DNA from: Bacilli bacterium
GTDB lineage: Bacteria > Bacillota_I > Bacilli_A > ML615J-28 > CAG-313
Assembly (NCBI GenBank): GCA_017411715.1
Contig: JAFQPO010000007.1
Coordinates: 62,001 to 126,000, forward strand
Direction of reading: 5' to 3'
Length of the DNA: 64,000 bases
The position numbers were made by a program, and so were the translations under genes. Under the pieces are notes generated by a model that ran no database searches, was not told where the DNA came from, and worked only from the letters and a program-made list of their open reading frames with translations. Shown here piece by piece: positions 47,441 to 56,574 of the stretch (within the stretch, counting starts at the first letter, position 1; each line of letters begins with the position of its first letter).

Positions 47441-48577
47441 TTAATAGTATCCTTTTCTGATTAATACATATGCTTCAGCCGCAATTCCCTCTTTGGTACC
47501 TATGATACCTTTTTTCTCCATTGTTGTGGCTTTAACATTTATTATACCAGAAGTTGTGCCTAATAATTTGGCTATGTTTTCTTCCATTTTGGATTTATGG
47601 TCTTTGAGTTTTGGTTCTTCTAGATAGATTATAACATCCATATTAACTAAGTCATATCTATTTTTTGACATTAGTTCTTTAATGTGAGATAGGAAATAAC
47701 TAGAATCTATATTACGATATCTTTCATCAGTATCAGGGAATAGCGTTCCTAAATCACCATATCCCATTGCTCCCATTAGGGCTTCAGTTACTGCGTGATA
47801 GACAACGTCCGCATCACTATGACCATCAAGGCCTAGTGGATATTGGAAGTTTACTCCTCCCAGGATTAATTTCCTATTTTCTTTTAGGGGATGAAAATCT
47901 AAAGAGTGACCAACTCTGTATGTGGGAATATCCTTAGGAAGAGTAAACTTAGGGTTTTCGTGAGTTTCAAGTAGAAAGCCAAGTTTTATATCAGGATGAT
48001 TTTCAAGAATTTGTAAGTCATCATAATACTCTCCAGTTGATTGAAGAATAATTTCTTGTGCTTTTTTCTTAAAACCTTGTGGTGTAGTGACAGCTTTTAA
48101 ATTTTTGCGTTCTAGAGTTATTACTTTATCTTCACAAAGTTTAACAGTATCTATAACATCATGATATAACGTCACCGCATCATATTCTTTTAAGCCTTTT
48201 AATACCATATCAACGTCTTCAAATTCTATTTTATATCTAGCCGCATCATGGATTAGTACATATTCACTACTATTTTCTTTCAAACCATTTCTAACACTAT
48301 CACTTCTTGATGCTCCACCATATACTAATTTTATTCTTTCATCTTGATATCTATTTTTAACCGCAACCATTTCTTCTTCATCTTTTGGTCTAATTACTAA
48401 ATATAGATTTTCAAGTTCAGTAAATTTTAAGAATACATCTAAAGAATATTCAAGAATTGACTTATTGAAAAAGCGATATAATACTTTATTCATTGGGGTT
48501 TTGGCTCTTGTGCCATCCCCTGCAGCTAGTAAAACAACACTAAAGTTTAAACGTTTTTCAAGTTGAAGAGGATTCAT
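47441..48577 (-). CDS. ispDF: Bifunctional IspD-IspF enzyme of the MEP pathway
   Basis: 378 residues. IspD (1-~218): LLAAGDGTRAK, MNKVL, SRSDSVRNGL, LIHDAAR, TTPQGF; it joins CTP to methylerythritol phosphate. IspF (~219-378): RVGHSLDFHPL with metal ligands Asp227 and His229, DGHSDADVVYHAVTEA with His253, GDLGTLFPDTD, and the end MEKKGIIGTKEGIAAEAYVL. Fused IspDF is well known in several bacteria. The pathway makes isoprenoid precursors for the cell-wall lipid carrier. It starts on the last base of the PAS membrane gene's stop and ends the operon. Confidence 0.96.
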   Translation of the reverse strand: MNPLQLEKRLNFSVVLLAAGDGTRAKTPMNKVLYRFFNKSILEYSLDVFLKFTELENLYLVIRPKDEEEMVAVKNRYQDERIKLVYGGASRSDSVRNGLKENSSEYVLIHDAARYKIEFEDVDMVLKGLKEYDAVTLYHDVIDTVKLCEDKVITLERKNLKAVTTPQGFKKKAQEIILQSTGEYYDDLQILENHPDIKLGFLLETHENPKFTLPKDIPTYRVGHSLDFHPLKENRKLILGGVNFQYPLGLDGHSDADVVYHAVTEALMGAMGYGDLGTLFPDTDERYRNIDSSYFLSHIKELMSKNRYDLVNMDVIIYLEEPKLKDHKSKMEENIAKLLGTTSGIINVKATTMEKKGIIGTKEGIAAEAYVLIRKGYY

Positions 48578-49791
48578 TATTCACCTTCATCTTTAGAAAT
48601 TGTGTTTAAAATTTCTATTACTTCTTTATATGTTGTATGGACTTTGCTTAATTCGAAATTAACTAAATCATCACCATCCGTATTAGTATATTCACTAACA
48701 ATAGTTGTATTATTTTGATTATTTGTAGGATTAGGATTAACTAAACGAATAACTGAAACTAATCCACTATCTTTTTGTAAATAAATTGAATCATCATATA
48801 CAATATAATATTCATCATTAAATTTCATTCTAATTCTCATTCTAGTAACAGAAATAGAATTAATATTTGATCCTTGTTCTTCATAACCATTTACATCATC
48901 TGGATGAATTTTAGAAATAAATTCTTCAATTGTTAATTCCTTTTTTTCTAAATTCATAAATGTTTTAAATGCTTCTGTTGCTACATATGTGCGAGTATTA
49001 AAATCATAATACATAATTACTTGATCTGATAAACTCATTAATGTATATGTTTGTTCACGATCATTAACAATTCTATTAGTCGCATCATCTAATGCTTCAC
49101 GCAATGAATCAATAATAGATGTACGATCTTTAGATAAGAAAACATTACGCCCTAAGAATTTTCTACCATAATATAGTGGTTGAATAATACCACAATATAT
49201 AACAATATATCCTTCTTCTTTAACTTCCATTGTGAAACGATATGTTTTTATCTTTGATAGAGTTTGTTCATAATCATAAAGAAGCGTTAATGCAACTTCT
49301 TCATTAATTTCTTTTCCATTAACACTGATGATATCTAGTTCTGTCATCATTGTTTGGAAACCTTTTAATTTTTTAACTTCTTGAATGTTTTTATTAATTA
49401 GTGCTATGTATGATTTTGAAGCATCAGTAATACGGTCTTTCGCATCAGTTCTAAAATAATAGTCACATGTTGCGTTAGCGCTATATTCTGATGTTTTTTT
49501 ATTTAACACTTGATAGCATTTGCATACGAAATAAAAATCATACACCATGTAGCCCGCAAGTGCCATACATAATACTACAACAATTATTTTTACCACTAAA
49601 TATTCATGAAATAAACAACCTAATGTACAAATTATAATTAAGGCTAAAAGTGGTAAAATATCAAACTTCTTATATATAACAAGTTTTAATACATAACAAA
49701 GAGTAACTACACTGAAAGCTACAATCATCCATGCTAATTCACTAAAAAGTGTGTTATTTAAAATATCAATAAAGTTTAATCCAAATAACAT
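48577..49791 (-). CDS. Membrane protein with PAS-like domains, no output domain
   Basis: 404 residues. Three N-terminal membrane helices (about 14-37, 45-62, 66-90) are followed by two cytosolic PAS-like segments: CDYYFRTDAKDRITDASKSYIALINK and VIMYYDFNTRTYVATEAFKTFMNLEKKELTIEEFISKIHPDDV, in pieces, the second with the classic 'F..I.HPDD' end. No kinase, GGDEF or HD domain follows. It starts directly after the cdaA stop, in the place where cdaR (YbbR) is found in other Firmicutes, so a sensor that tunes c-di-AMP synthesis is an attractive inference. Confidence 0.75.
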   Translation of the reverse strand: MLFGLNFIDILNNTLFSELAWMIVAFSVVTLCYVLKLVIYKKFDILPLLALIIICTLGCLFHEYLVVKIIVVVLCMALAGYMVYDFYFVCKCYQVLNKKTSEYSANATCDYYFRTDAKDRITDASKSYIALINKNIQEVKKLKGFQTMMTELDIISVNGKEINEEVALTLLYDYEQTLSKIKTYRFTMEVKEEGYIVIYCGIIQPLYYGRKFLGRNVFLSKDRTSIIDSLREALDDATNRIVNDREQTYTLMSLSDQVIMYYDFNTRTYVATEAFKTFMNLEKKELTIEEFISKIHPDDVNGYEEQGSNINSISVTRMRIRMKFNDEYYIVYDDSIYLQKDSGLVSVIRLVNPNPTNNQNNTTIVSEYTNTDGDDLVNFELSKVHTTYKEVIEILNTISKDEGE

Positions 49792-50622
49792 CTATTCAAC
49801 AATAATATTTTGTCTTAATAATACACGTAAGCTTTCTAGTGAAACGTTTGGTGTTAAATTTCCATCCATTGTGATTGCGATTTTCCCTGTTTCTTCAGAC
49901 ACAACAATTGTAAATGCATCTGTTACTTCACTAATACCGATTGCGGCACGATGACGTGAACCAAAATTTTTAGGAATATCATTTTTATCTGTTGATGGAT
50001 AAAACGCTGCTGCACTCATGATTTGTTTTCCTCTGATAATTACTGCACCATCATGTAATGCTGTTCCCGGCATAAAGATAGTAGTTAATAATTCAAATGA
50101 AATTTCAGAATTTAATTTTGTTCCTTTGTTAATGTATGTATTTAAAGAATCTTCTTTTTCAATAGTTATAATTGCCCCAATTTTGCGTGATGATAAATGT
50201 TCAACTGTTTGCATTAATGTAGATATTAAAGTTTCTTGAGCTTCAACGTCAGATAAGAATGCCTTAGTTTTCTTTGGTTTTGCGATATCACCAAACATTG
50301 TTCTAATTGATGGTGCATAATATATTATCCAAATTATCAAGTAAGCAATCACAAGATATGGGAATAATTTAAACATCATATACAAATCAAAAACCATTAT
50401 GATAACTAATACTGCTATCATCCCTAAAGCAGATAAAAGAACAGTTTTTTTATTTGTATATTTAGATAGGAAAATTAATGAACCAATAACTATAGCTAAG
50501 ATTAAGAAAGCATCAACTCCAAGTCTTACGATTGAAGGAATACTATATTCTAAAACTTCACCATTTGAAAAATAATTTTCATTGAAGAATTCAATCAATT
50601 TTTTAAACAATTCAAATTTCAT
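49792..50622 (-). CDS. cdaA: Membrane diadenylate cyclase CdaA
   Basis: 276 residues. Three N-terminal membrane helices (about 31-100) and the DAC domain with the DGA (LHDGAVIIRG) and RHR (GSRHRAAIGISE) motifs needed for c-di-AMP synthesis, then FTIVVSEETGKIAI. c-di-AMP controls potassium and osmolyte balance and cell-wall integrity. AAGGAG precedes the ATG. No glmM or cdaR neighbour is seen: the gene sits between the ankyrin gene (11-base overlap) and the PAS membrane gene. Confidence 0.96.
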   Translation of the reverse strand: MKFELFKKLIEFFNENYFSNGEVLEYSIPSIVRLGVDAFLILAIVIGSLIFLSKYTNKKTVLLSALGMIAVLVIIMVFDLYMMFKLFPYLVIAYLIIWIIYYAPSIRTMFGDIAKPKKTKAFLSDVEAQETLISTLMQTVEHLSSRKIGAIITIEKEDSLNTYINKGTKLNSEISFELLTTIFMPGTALHDGAVIIRGKQIMSAAAFYPSTDKNDIPKNFGSRHRAAIGISEVTDAFTIVVSEETGKIAITMDGNLTPNVSLESLRVLLRQNIIVE

Positions 50623-51136
50623 TTTCTTCTCCTTTCTTAACTTTTTCTAAATAATAAATTATTTCAATATTGTTTTCATCTTTCGCATAATCAAGCGGGG
50701 TTTGATTTCTCTCATCAACTGAATATATATCTGCCCCATTTTCAATTAGTAATCTAGCCATATCTAAATTACCTTTTGTGGCTGCTAAATGAAGCGGGGT
50801 TTGATCAAACTCACCTAATGAATTAGGATCTGCACCAATTTTTAATAATTCTTCGGCTGCTTGATATTTGCTGTGGATGATCGCATAATGTAAAGGCGTA
50901 TTGAAGTCATCATCACATATTGCGGGGTTTACACCATATGCAAATAATGTTTTGATAAATCCTCTTGAATTAGCCTTTACCGCATAATGCATTAAAGTTC
51001 TCCCTCGATATATCTTAGTATTTAAATCAACGTTTTCCACACTTAATTTGCGGATAGTTGTTTTGATATTTGATAAATGGGGATTTGTTTTTATTTCTCT
51101 AGCAAGTTGTTTAATTAAGATTTTGTGATTAGACAT
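50612..51136 (-). CDS. Ankyrin-repeat protein
   Basis: 174 residues from ATG 51136 (GGAAG upstream). About four ankyrin repeats: GRTLMHYAVKANSRGFIKTLFAYGVN, NTPLHYAIIHSKYQAAEELLKIGAD, QTPLHLAATKGNLDMARLLIENGAD and QTPLDYAKDENNIEIIYYL, in pieces. No signal peptide, so cytosolic; a protein-binding module with no catalytic domain. It overlaps the helicase gene by eight bases and cdaA by eleven, so it probably binds one of these products. Confidence 0.92.
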   Translation of the reverse strand: MSNHKILIKQLAREIKTNPHLSNIKTTIRKLSVENVDLNTKIYRGRTLMHYAVKANSRGFIKTLFAYGVNPAICDDDFNTPLHYAIIHSKYQAAEELLKIGADPNSLGEFDQTPLHLAATKGNLDMARLLIENGADIYSVDERNQTPLDYAKDENNIEIIYYLEKVKKGEENEI

Positions 51137-54100
51137 GTTTTTTTCTTCCTTTTGTTTTGCTGTAAGCGAAACCATCATCACTTGTATCTAAAAGTATTTC
51201 ATCAAAAGAAAGTTGTTCAACTGGTGATGTTTTTGAAGCATAGAATTTATCAACAATCTCTAATACACATCCACTTAGATCTTCAAGTAAATCTTCGACA
51301 TTGTAAATTAAAACATTCCAACCAACTCGTTTATATTCACCATAATAGTATTGATAATCATCAAGTAAACTAAATGGCATCGTTGAATCATTACCTTCAA
51401 TAATAATACTCATATTATTAATATTACCTTTACCACGAACAACGATATCAAATCGGCCAAAGCCTGTTTCAACTTTTAATCCTTTTTCTTTTAATCTATC
51501 ATATAATACTTTAACAACTCCACTAGTTTCCTTTTGATTAACTTCACTCTTACCAATAATATTTTTAATATCATCTTTGATACGGTCTGTTTCTTCAACA
51601 TTTTTACCTGGGTGATATATAAATGTTACTTGACCACTAACAGCCATATAATTTCTAAATACCTTACCGCCTGTTAATGATTCAATATCTTTCATATCAT
51701 CATAATAGAAGAAAACATCTGTTGCGTATCTTGTGTTTTCATTAGTACAGTTAATTAGACGAATATGATGATTTAGTAATGTTACTATTTGTTTACCATC
51801 ATAAGAAGCAGATAACTTTTGAACAAATAATGTATATAAAGTTCTTTTCATTTCATTAGAACCTACAATAACATTAATCAAACTATTTGGTTTTTCATAA
51901 AAGTAATTAGTCACATAATCAACTAAACTACGTACTGACTCTAAACAAATAGAATCAATTTTGTGATTATAATCATATATGTATTGATCATTAATTGACC
52001 AATGGTTTTTAAAACGGGAGCTCATCATAACATAACGACGATTAAATTTAATAATACTACTACTATTAATCTTTTTAAGTAAACTATTAGCAATTGAACT
52101 TCTAAATGAACTATCACCAAAAGCAATTACTTGTTTACATTCACTCATCTTATGATATTTATTAGCACCAGTTAAATGACAGTCATCAACAAGTACTAAA
52201 TCAAATAAGTTTAAATCTAAATCACTATTAAATATATCTGCGGTTGCTAAATATATTTGACGATATTTATCATAATGTTGAATAATATTATTGTAGCTAT
52301 TGAATCTATTCTTACCATATTTAACTCGATATTTTTTCTCAGATTGTTCTATTTTTTGGTATATCGCATCAATGTTTTTAGTACAATAGTTTCGTTCAAC
52401 TAAATTAAATTTTTCAACATAATCTAATATATTGATTGTAGGATTGTATTCCGGATGATTGATTAAGAATTCTTCACGATATTTAGTTAATAACGTATAC
52501 ATAAATCTTTCACTGATGTTTAATTCATAATCAGAAGAGATAATGCCTTCTTTTAAATCTTTTAATCCAAAATTACCAAAATCATTTGCATATGTTAATG
52601 CGGTTAAAGTATTATCAATTTGATCAATTCTATCAACAAATAATGTAATTAATTCATCAACTTCTAATATGTTACACTCTAAGAAGTAAGGTTGTCCACC
52701 ACTAAAGAATCTACTAAAATCAATATGAGCTAAGTCCCATTTTGTTGATAAATCATTCAGTTCTGGATATTCTTTAGTTAGTTCAAGCATAACATCGCGT
52801 TTTAATATTTTATTAATTGCGGATTGATTGATAACTTTTTCTTTGAAGTCATCATATTGTTCAATTAAAGTTTTAAGTGAAACACAGTCAGTATCTAAAC
52901 CTCTGTATGCATCACCTAATAAACTTATATATTCTGTGCTTCTTTCTTCAATTAGTTCAGTCAAATTATATAAGTGGCGGTCCATTGTGACAAGTTTAAT
53001 AATATTTTGATATGTGATATTTTTGTTGACAAAGATTTGTTTGAATCTAGTTTTAACATCATTTACTCTTGTTAAATAACTAACCCATTCTTGTAAATGG
53101 AGAGCATATTCTAAAGCTCCAATACCATCAACATAAATACCATATTGTTTTAACTTATTAACTAAATTGTCAATATAATCACATTCATAATTAAATGTTT
53201 TAATTAATTTAATAAAACTATTTTCTGCTAATACTTTTTCAATTTTAACTTTTTGGAAGAAACCAAAAATAAACTTAGCTTCCTGATTTGTCAAACTCTC
53301 AACAAATTCATAATATTTTTTGAAATTATTTAAGAACTCTTCATATTTCATTTTCGTATCTAATCGTAAATTAGCCGCATCTTTTAAAATTTTAGTTCCA
53401 TAAGTCATGTATTCTAATACATCACGATATAAATCAGAAGCTAATAAATTATCATGTTTTAATAATTTTTTATTTAAGTTATGTTCAATCATACTTTGGA
53501 AATTACGATTATTAGATGCTTCTTTTAATAAATCATAATCGAGAATTTCAGCTTTTATCATGTATTTTAGAATGTATGATTGTAAATCTTTCGCTTTAAC
53601 AATGTCCTCATATAAAGGTTTAAAGATATTTAAGAAATTTAAATGAGATGATAAATTATGTTCAATCCAATTACTCTTCACTTTATATTTACCAAGTAAT
53701 TCTTCTAGTTTATTAAGAAGATGATACATATTATCAGGGAATTTCTTAATATCAAATTTGTCTATTAATTCAATTGTAATTTTTTCAATCGAATCTAAAT
53801 GATTTTCAATATCTTGAGATAATTTTTTAATATCTAATTTATCACTTAATAGTTCATTTAAAGCTAAAACTTTATCATCATATTCTAATTGTGATAAATG
53901 TTTATATTCTAAAATATCTAATAATTCTTCCGCATCTCCATATGAATAATTTTCATTAACTAGTTTTTGATAATCTTCATCTAGTTCTTTTTTATTTCCT
54001 TCATAAATATGAAGATTGATTGCGGATTGTCTTGCTTCATCAAATTTAAATGAGTTAATCCAACATTCAGGTGGTGGAGTTTGAACAAAAGCTTTAATAT

Positions 54101-55484
54101 TTGTAATTAAACGATGAGCATCTACATATGTAGTTGGCATTTTAATATAATACTTTTTACAGAATGCTTTAAGTTTTGTAACAAACTTCACATTAGCTTT
54201 TTTAAATTCTTTAACTGCTTTTATTAATTCACTGGTATTATCTGTACTAATGTAATTAACAACTTTTGTCCACATATTCATTGATAGTGGATCAATCTTA
54301 GTTAGAATAACTTCAATTTCTTTTAGCTTTTTATAGATTGTTTCTGCTTCAAATCTTTCTAAATCTACTTCTAATTCAATTGGTTCAATATTAGGAATAG
54401 TATTTTTGATAGTTGCTAGATTTGATAGAATTGATTTATATAAAAATCCATGTATTTTAGTAAAGATACTATTTTCATAATCAATTATAGGTTGAATTAC
54501 TTCTAATGAATATTCTTCATCTGATGCTTTAGGCATGATGATTTCTGGTTCTGAAAGTAATCTTTCAACTTTAGCAAAGTTATATGTTAATGGTCCCATT
54601 TCTAAAAGACGTAGATTTCTTTCAAACTCAATAATATTGTCGATATCTTGGTTTACATATAAGACTCTTTTATTGTTTAATAATGCATCAGCTACAATAT
54701 TTAAGATTGTGTAAGTCTTACCACTACCTAAACGACCATCAACTGCGAAGTTTTCCCCAGCATGAGCTTTTAGTAAAACGTATTTTTGATTGATATTAGT
54801 TGGTAAAACGCCTCTTATATTTTTAAAATATTCATCAATGATTGCCTCAGCCGTTGTTTCATATAATGAACGCTCAACACTAAAGAAATCATCTTTAAAT
54901 GAAAAGTCAGGATATTGTACTTTACCATATGTTAAAAAGTTGCCTATTTCAAAACTACATCCTACTTCATTTGCAAGTTTTAAACCATAATTATCCATTT
55001 GGAATAAAGTTGATATTTTTTCAGGCTTTGGTAAAGTTATACCATGAATTACTTCTAATTCATTAACTAAAATTGTATTTAAGATCGGTTCTCCTGAACA
55101 AACAATCTTCCCTTGTTTATAATCAATATCAACTGGAATTAATACAACTGGTGCGAAAAGTTCTAAACCATCACGATTTACATATTTAATAACACCGCAT
55201 GTCAAAAAGATCTTATAAGAAGAACTTTTTTGGCGAAGTTGTAATAGATAAGTTAATTGGTAATCAAGTTCATATTCTAAATCATTACTGATTTGACCAA
55301 CCCCTGTTGTTGCGATATCAGGATAGATGCAACTAGTAAGTTCTAAAACTTGACCTGCTAATAAACTTTCTAATACTATTAAGTCAACTGTACCAAGCTC
55401 AATATAATAGTCTTCTTCTAAGATGTTTTTTAGATGTTTGTTGTCAGTTTGTAAACGATAATTGGATTTTTTTATTTCATTCAT
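51129..55484 (-). CDS. Giant SF1 helicase-like protein with DUF4011-type N-terminus and nuclease-like C-terminus
   Basis: About 1451 residues from ATG 55484 (a GTG nine bases earlier is also possible; the ribosome binding site is weak). Residues 30-125 look like DUF4011 (LIVLESLLAGQVLELTS, APVVLIPVDID). Walker A is GRLGSGKT (250-257), a P-loop in the AAA_11 style. A very long coiled-coil-rich insert follows, then Walker B FDLVLVDDCHLTG. The last 130 residues resemble the MTES_1575/Vsr-like endonuclease module: VLYDRLKEKGLKVETGFGRFDIVV, then IIIEG and GWNVLIYNVEDLL. Related DUF4011 helicases occur in anti-phage systems such as Hhe. Helicase motifs III-VI are hard to see, so activity is doubtful. 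It heads the cdaA operon. Confidence 0.78.
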   Translation of the reverse strand: MNEIKKSNYRLQTDNKHLKNILEEDYYIELGTVDLIVLESLLAGQVLELTSCIYPDIATTGVGQISNDLEYELDYQLTYLLQLRQKSSSYKIFLTCGVIKYVNRDGLELFAPVVLIPVDIDYKQGKIVCSGEPILNTILVNELEVIHGITLPKPEKISTLFQMDNYGLKLANEVGCSFEIGNFLTYGKVQYPDFSFKDDFFSVERSLYETTAEAIIDEYFKNIRGVLPTNINQKYVLLKAHAGENFAVDGRLGSGKTYTILNIVADALLNNKRVLYVNQDIDNIIEFERNLRLLEMGPLTYNFAKVERLLSEPEIIMPKASDEEYSLEVIQPIIDYENSIFTKIHGFLYKSILSNLATIKNTIPNIEPIELEVDLERFEAETIYKKLKEIEVILTKIDPLSMNMWTKVVNYISTDNTSELIKAVKEFKKANVKFVTKLKAFCKKYYIKMPTTYVDAHRLITNIKAFVQTPPPECWINSFKFDEARQSAINLHIYEGNKKELDEDYQKLVNENYSYGDAEELLDILEYKHLSQLEYDDKVLALNELLSDKLDIKKLSQDIENHLDSIEKITIELIDKFDIKKFPDNMYHLLNKLEELLGKYKVKSNWIEHNLSSHLNFLNIFKPLYEDIVKAKDLQSYILKYMIKAEILDYDLLKEASNNRNFQSMIEHNLNKKLLKHDNLLASDLYRDVLEYMTYGTKILKDAANLRLDTKMKYEEFLNNFKKYYEFVESLTNQEAKFIFGFFQKVKIEKVLAENSFIKLIKTFNYECDYIDNLVNKLKQYGIYVDGIGALEYALHLQEWVSYLTRVNDVKTRFKQIFVNKNITYQNIIKLVTMDRHLYNLTELIEERSTEYISLLGDAYRGLDTDCVSLKTLIEQYDDFKEKVINQSAINKILKRDVMLELTKEYPELNDLSTKWDLAHIDFSRFFSGGQPYFLECNILEVDELITLFVDRIDQIDNTLTALTYANDFGNFGLKDLKEGIISSDYELNISERFMYTLLTKYREEFLINHPEYNPTINILDYVEKFNLVERNYCTKNIDAIYQKIEQSEKKYRVKYGKNRFNSYNNIIQHYDKYRQIYLATADIFNSDLDLNLFDLVLVDDCHLTGANKYHKMSECKQVIAFGDSSFRSSIANSLLKKINSSSIIKFNRRYVMMSSRFKNHWSINDQYIYDYNHKIDSICLESVRSLVDYVTNYFYEKPNSLINVIVGSNEMKRTLYTLFVQKLSASYDGKQIVTLLNHHIRLINCTNENTRYATDVFFYYDDMKDIESLTGGKVFRNYMAVSGQVTFIYHPGKNVEETDRIKDDIKNIIGKSEVNQKETSGVVKVLYDRLKEKGLKVETGFGRFDIVVRGKGNINNMSIIIEGNDSTMPFSLLDDYQYYYGEYKRVGWNVLIYNVEDLLEDLSGCVLEIVDKFYASKTSPVEQLSFDEILLDTSDDGFAYSKTKGRKKHV

Positions 55485-55506
55485 AACTTTCACGACCTAC
55501 TTGCTT

Positions 55507-55535
55507 ATTATATCATATCCTTTTATATTTTACAA
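55507..55535 (-). promoter_or_regulatory. Promoter of the helicase-ankyrin-cdaA-PAS-ispDF operon
   Basis: Minus strand -35 TTGTAA (55530-55535), 17-base spacer, -10 TATAAT (55507-55512), about 20 bases before the start. Confidence 0.75.
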
Positions 55536-55555
55536 ATAATTTTCATTTTAAAAAA

Positions 55556-55594
55556 ATAAAAGCATAAACTAAATACTTTTTAGTCTATGCTTTT
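55556..55594 (-). terminator. Terminator of the 284-residue lipoprotein gene
   Basis: AAAAGCATAGACTAAAAA and its partner TTTAGTTTATGCTTTT form a stem with one mismatch, followed by a T run on the minus strand. Confidence 0.8.
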
Positions 55595-55602
55595 TTAAAT
55601 TC

Positions 55603-56457
55603 TTATTGTTTAACTTTACATTTACTTTTTATTCGATCAGCGAATTTTAATACTTCATCTTCATTAAAATCTATTTTAGAAATAATATATTCTTCATCAT
55701 CGCATTCAATTTCATAATAATCAATAAATAAATTTGATGTATTAATATATATTTTCATATCATATGAAAAACTTTCTATTTCAAAAATTATATAGTTTTT
55801 ATATATTCCAAAATCACTTATCTCATATACGCGAAAATGATCATTTTCTAGATCATTTATTACATCTTTAATTCTTATCATTGATTTAATTTTTACAAAA
55901 AAATCCTCATTGATTGTAATAGGTTTTTGATTTTTACTTGATAGATCATTAGTTTTAGTTGGTACTCCATTAATACCATAAACCAGTCCATCATTAGTAT
56001 AATTAGCCACTAAGTAAGAAAGTTGATTAGTATAGCTAATGTAACTTGATGTTTTAACAGTTGAATAGACATATTCAATATATGATTGATAATGATATTT
56101 AGACATACCATACTTTGTAGAAAACTCATGATATGTATAAGATTTTACACCATCATTATGAGTAGCATATTGGCCCATAGTTTTACATGTTTTATTTCCG
56201 TCTTCAGTATTAACATAATACGAAATATTAGTAGGAACCGTTAGTGAGTACCCTATTTTTCTAAAAGCTGCCTCAGGTGTAAGCGAGGTACTAATAATAT
56301 ATTCACCACCATTATGATGAAGTGTGATAGTTGATTGTTCTAGCCCTGGTTTTGGTTTGTTTATTTTATTAATTCTTATAAATGATGGATTAAAACTACA
56401 TCCTGTTAAAAATAATATCATGACCGCAAACATTAATATAAATATCTTTTTACGCAT
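55603..56457 (-). CDS. Lipoprotein of unknown function
   Basis: 284 residues with a lipobox FLTGC (Cys20). The mature part has no family I recognise; it holds strands such as STITLHHNGGEYIIST, TYHEFSTKYGMSKYHYQSYIEYVYS and NDHFRVYEISDFGIYKNYIIFEIE. A proline-lysine linker (NKINKPKPG) follows the lipid anchor. It has its own terminator and lies between the Clp-like gene and the helicase operon, on the same strand as both. Confidence 0.75.
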   Translation of the reverse strand: MRKKIFILMFAVMILFLTGCSFNPSFIRINKINKPKPGLEQSTITLHHNGGEYIISTSLTPEAAFRKIGYSLTVPTNISYYVNTEDGNKTCKTMGQYATHNDGVKSYTYHEFSTKYGMSKYHYQSYIEYVYSTVKTSSYISYTNQLSYLVANYTNDGLVYGINGVPTKTNDLSSKNQKPITINEDFFVKIKSMIRIKDVINDLENDHFRVYEISDFGIYKNYIIFEIESFSYDMKIYINTSNLFIDYYEIECDDEEYIISKIDFNEDEVLKFADRIKSKCKVKQ

Positions 56458-56540
56458 ATTTTTACCTACTCCCTTTTCTGCAGATACTATATTTTAATAT
56501 ATTTATTTTTATGTACCAATATTATATCATAAAAAATTAT

Positions 56541-56574
56541 AAAAAAAGACATAAAGATTATTTTTTATGCCTTT
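56541..56574 (-). terminator. Terminator of the Clp-like ATPase gene
   Basis: AAAGGCATAAA and TTTATGTCTTT form a stem with one wobble, overlapping the stop codon, with TTTTTTT on the minus-strand downstream side. Confidence 0.65.
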
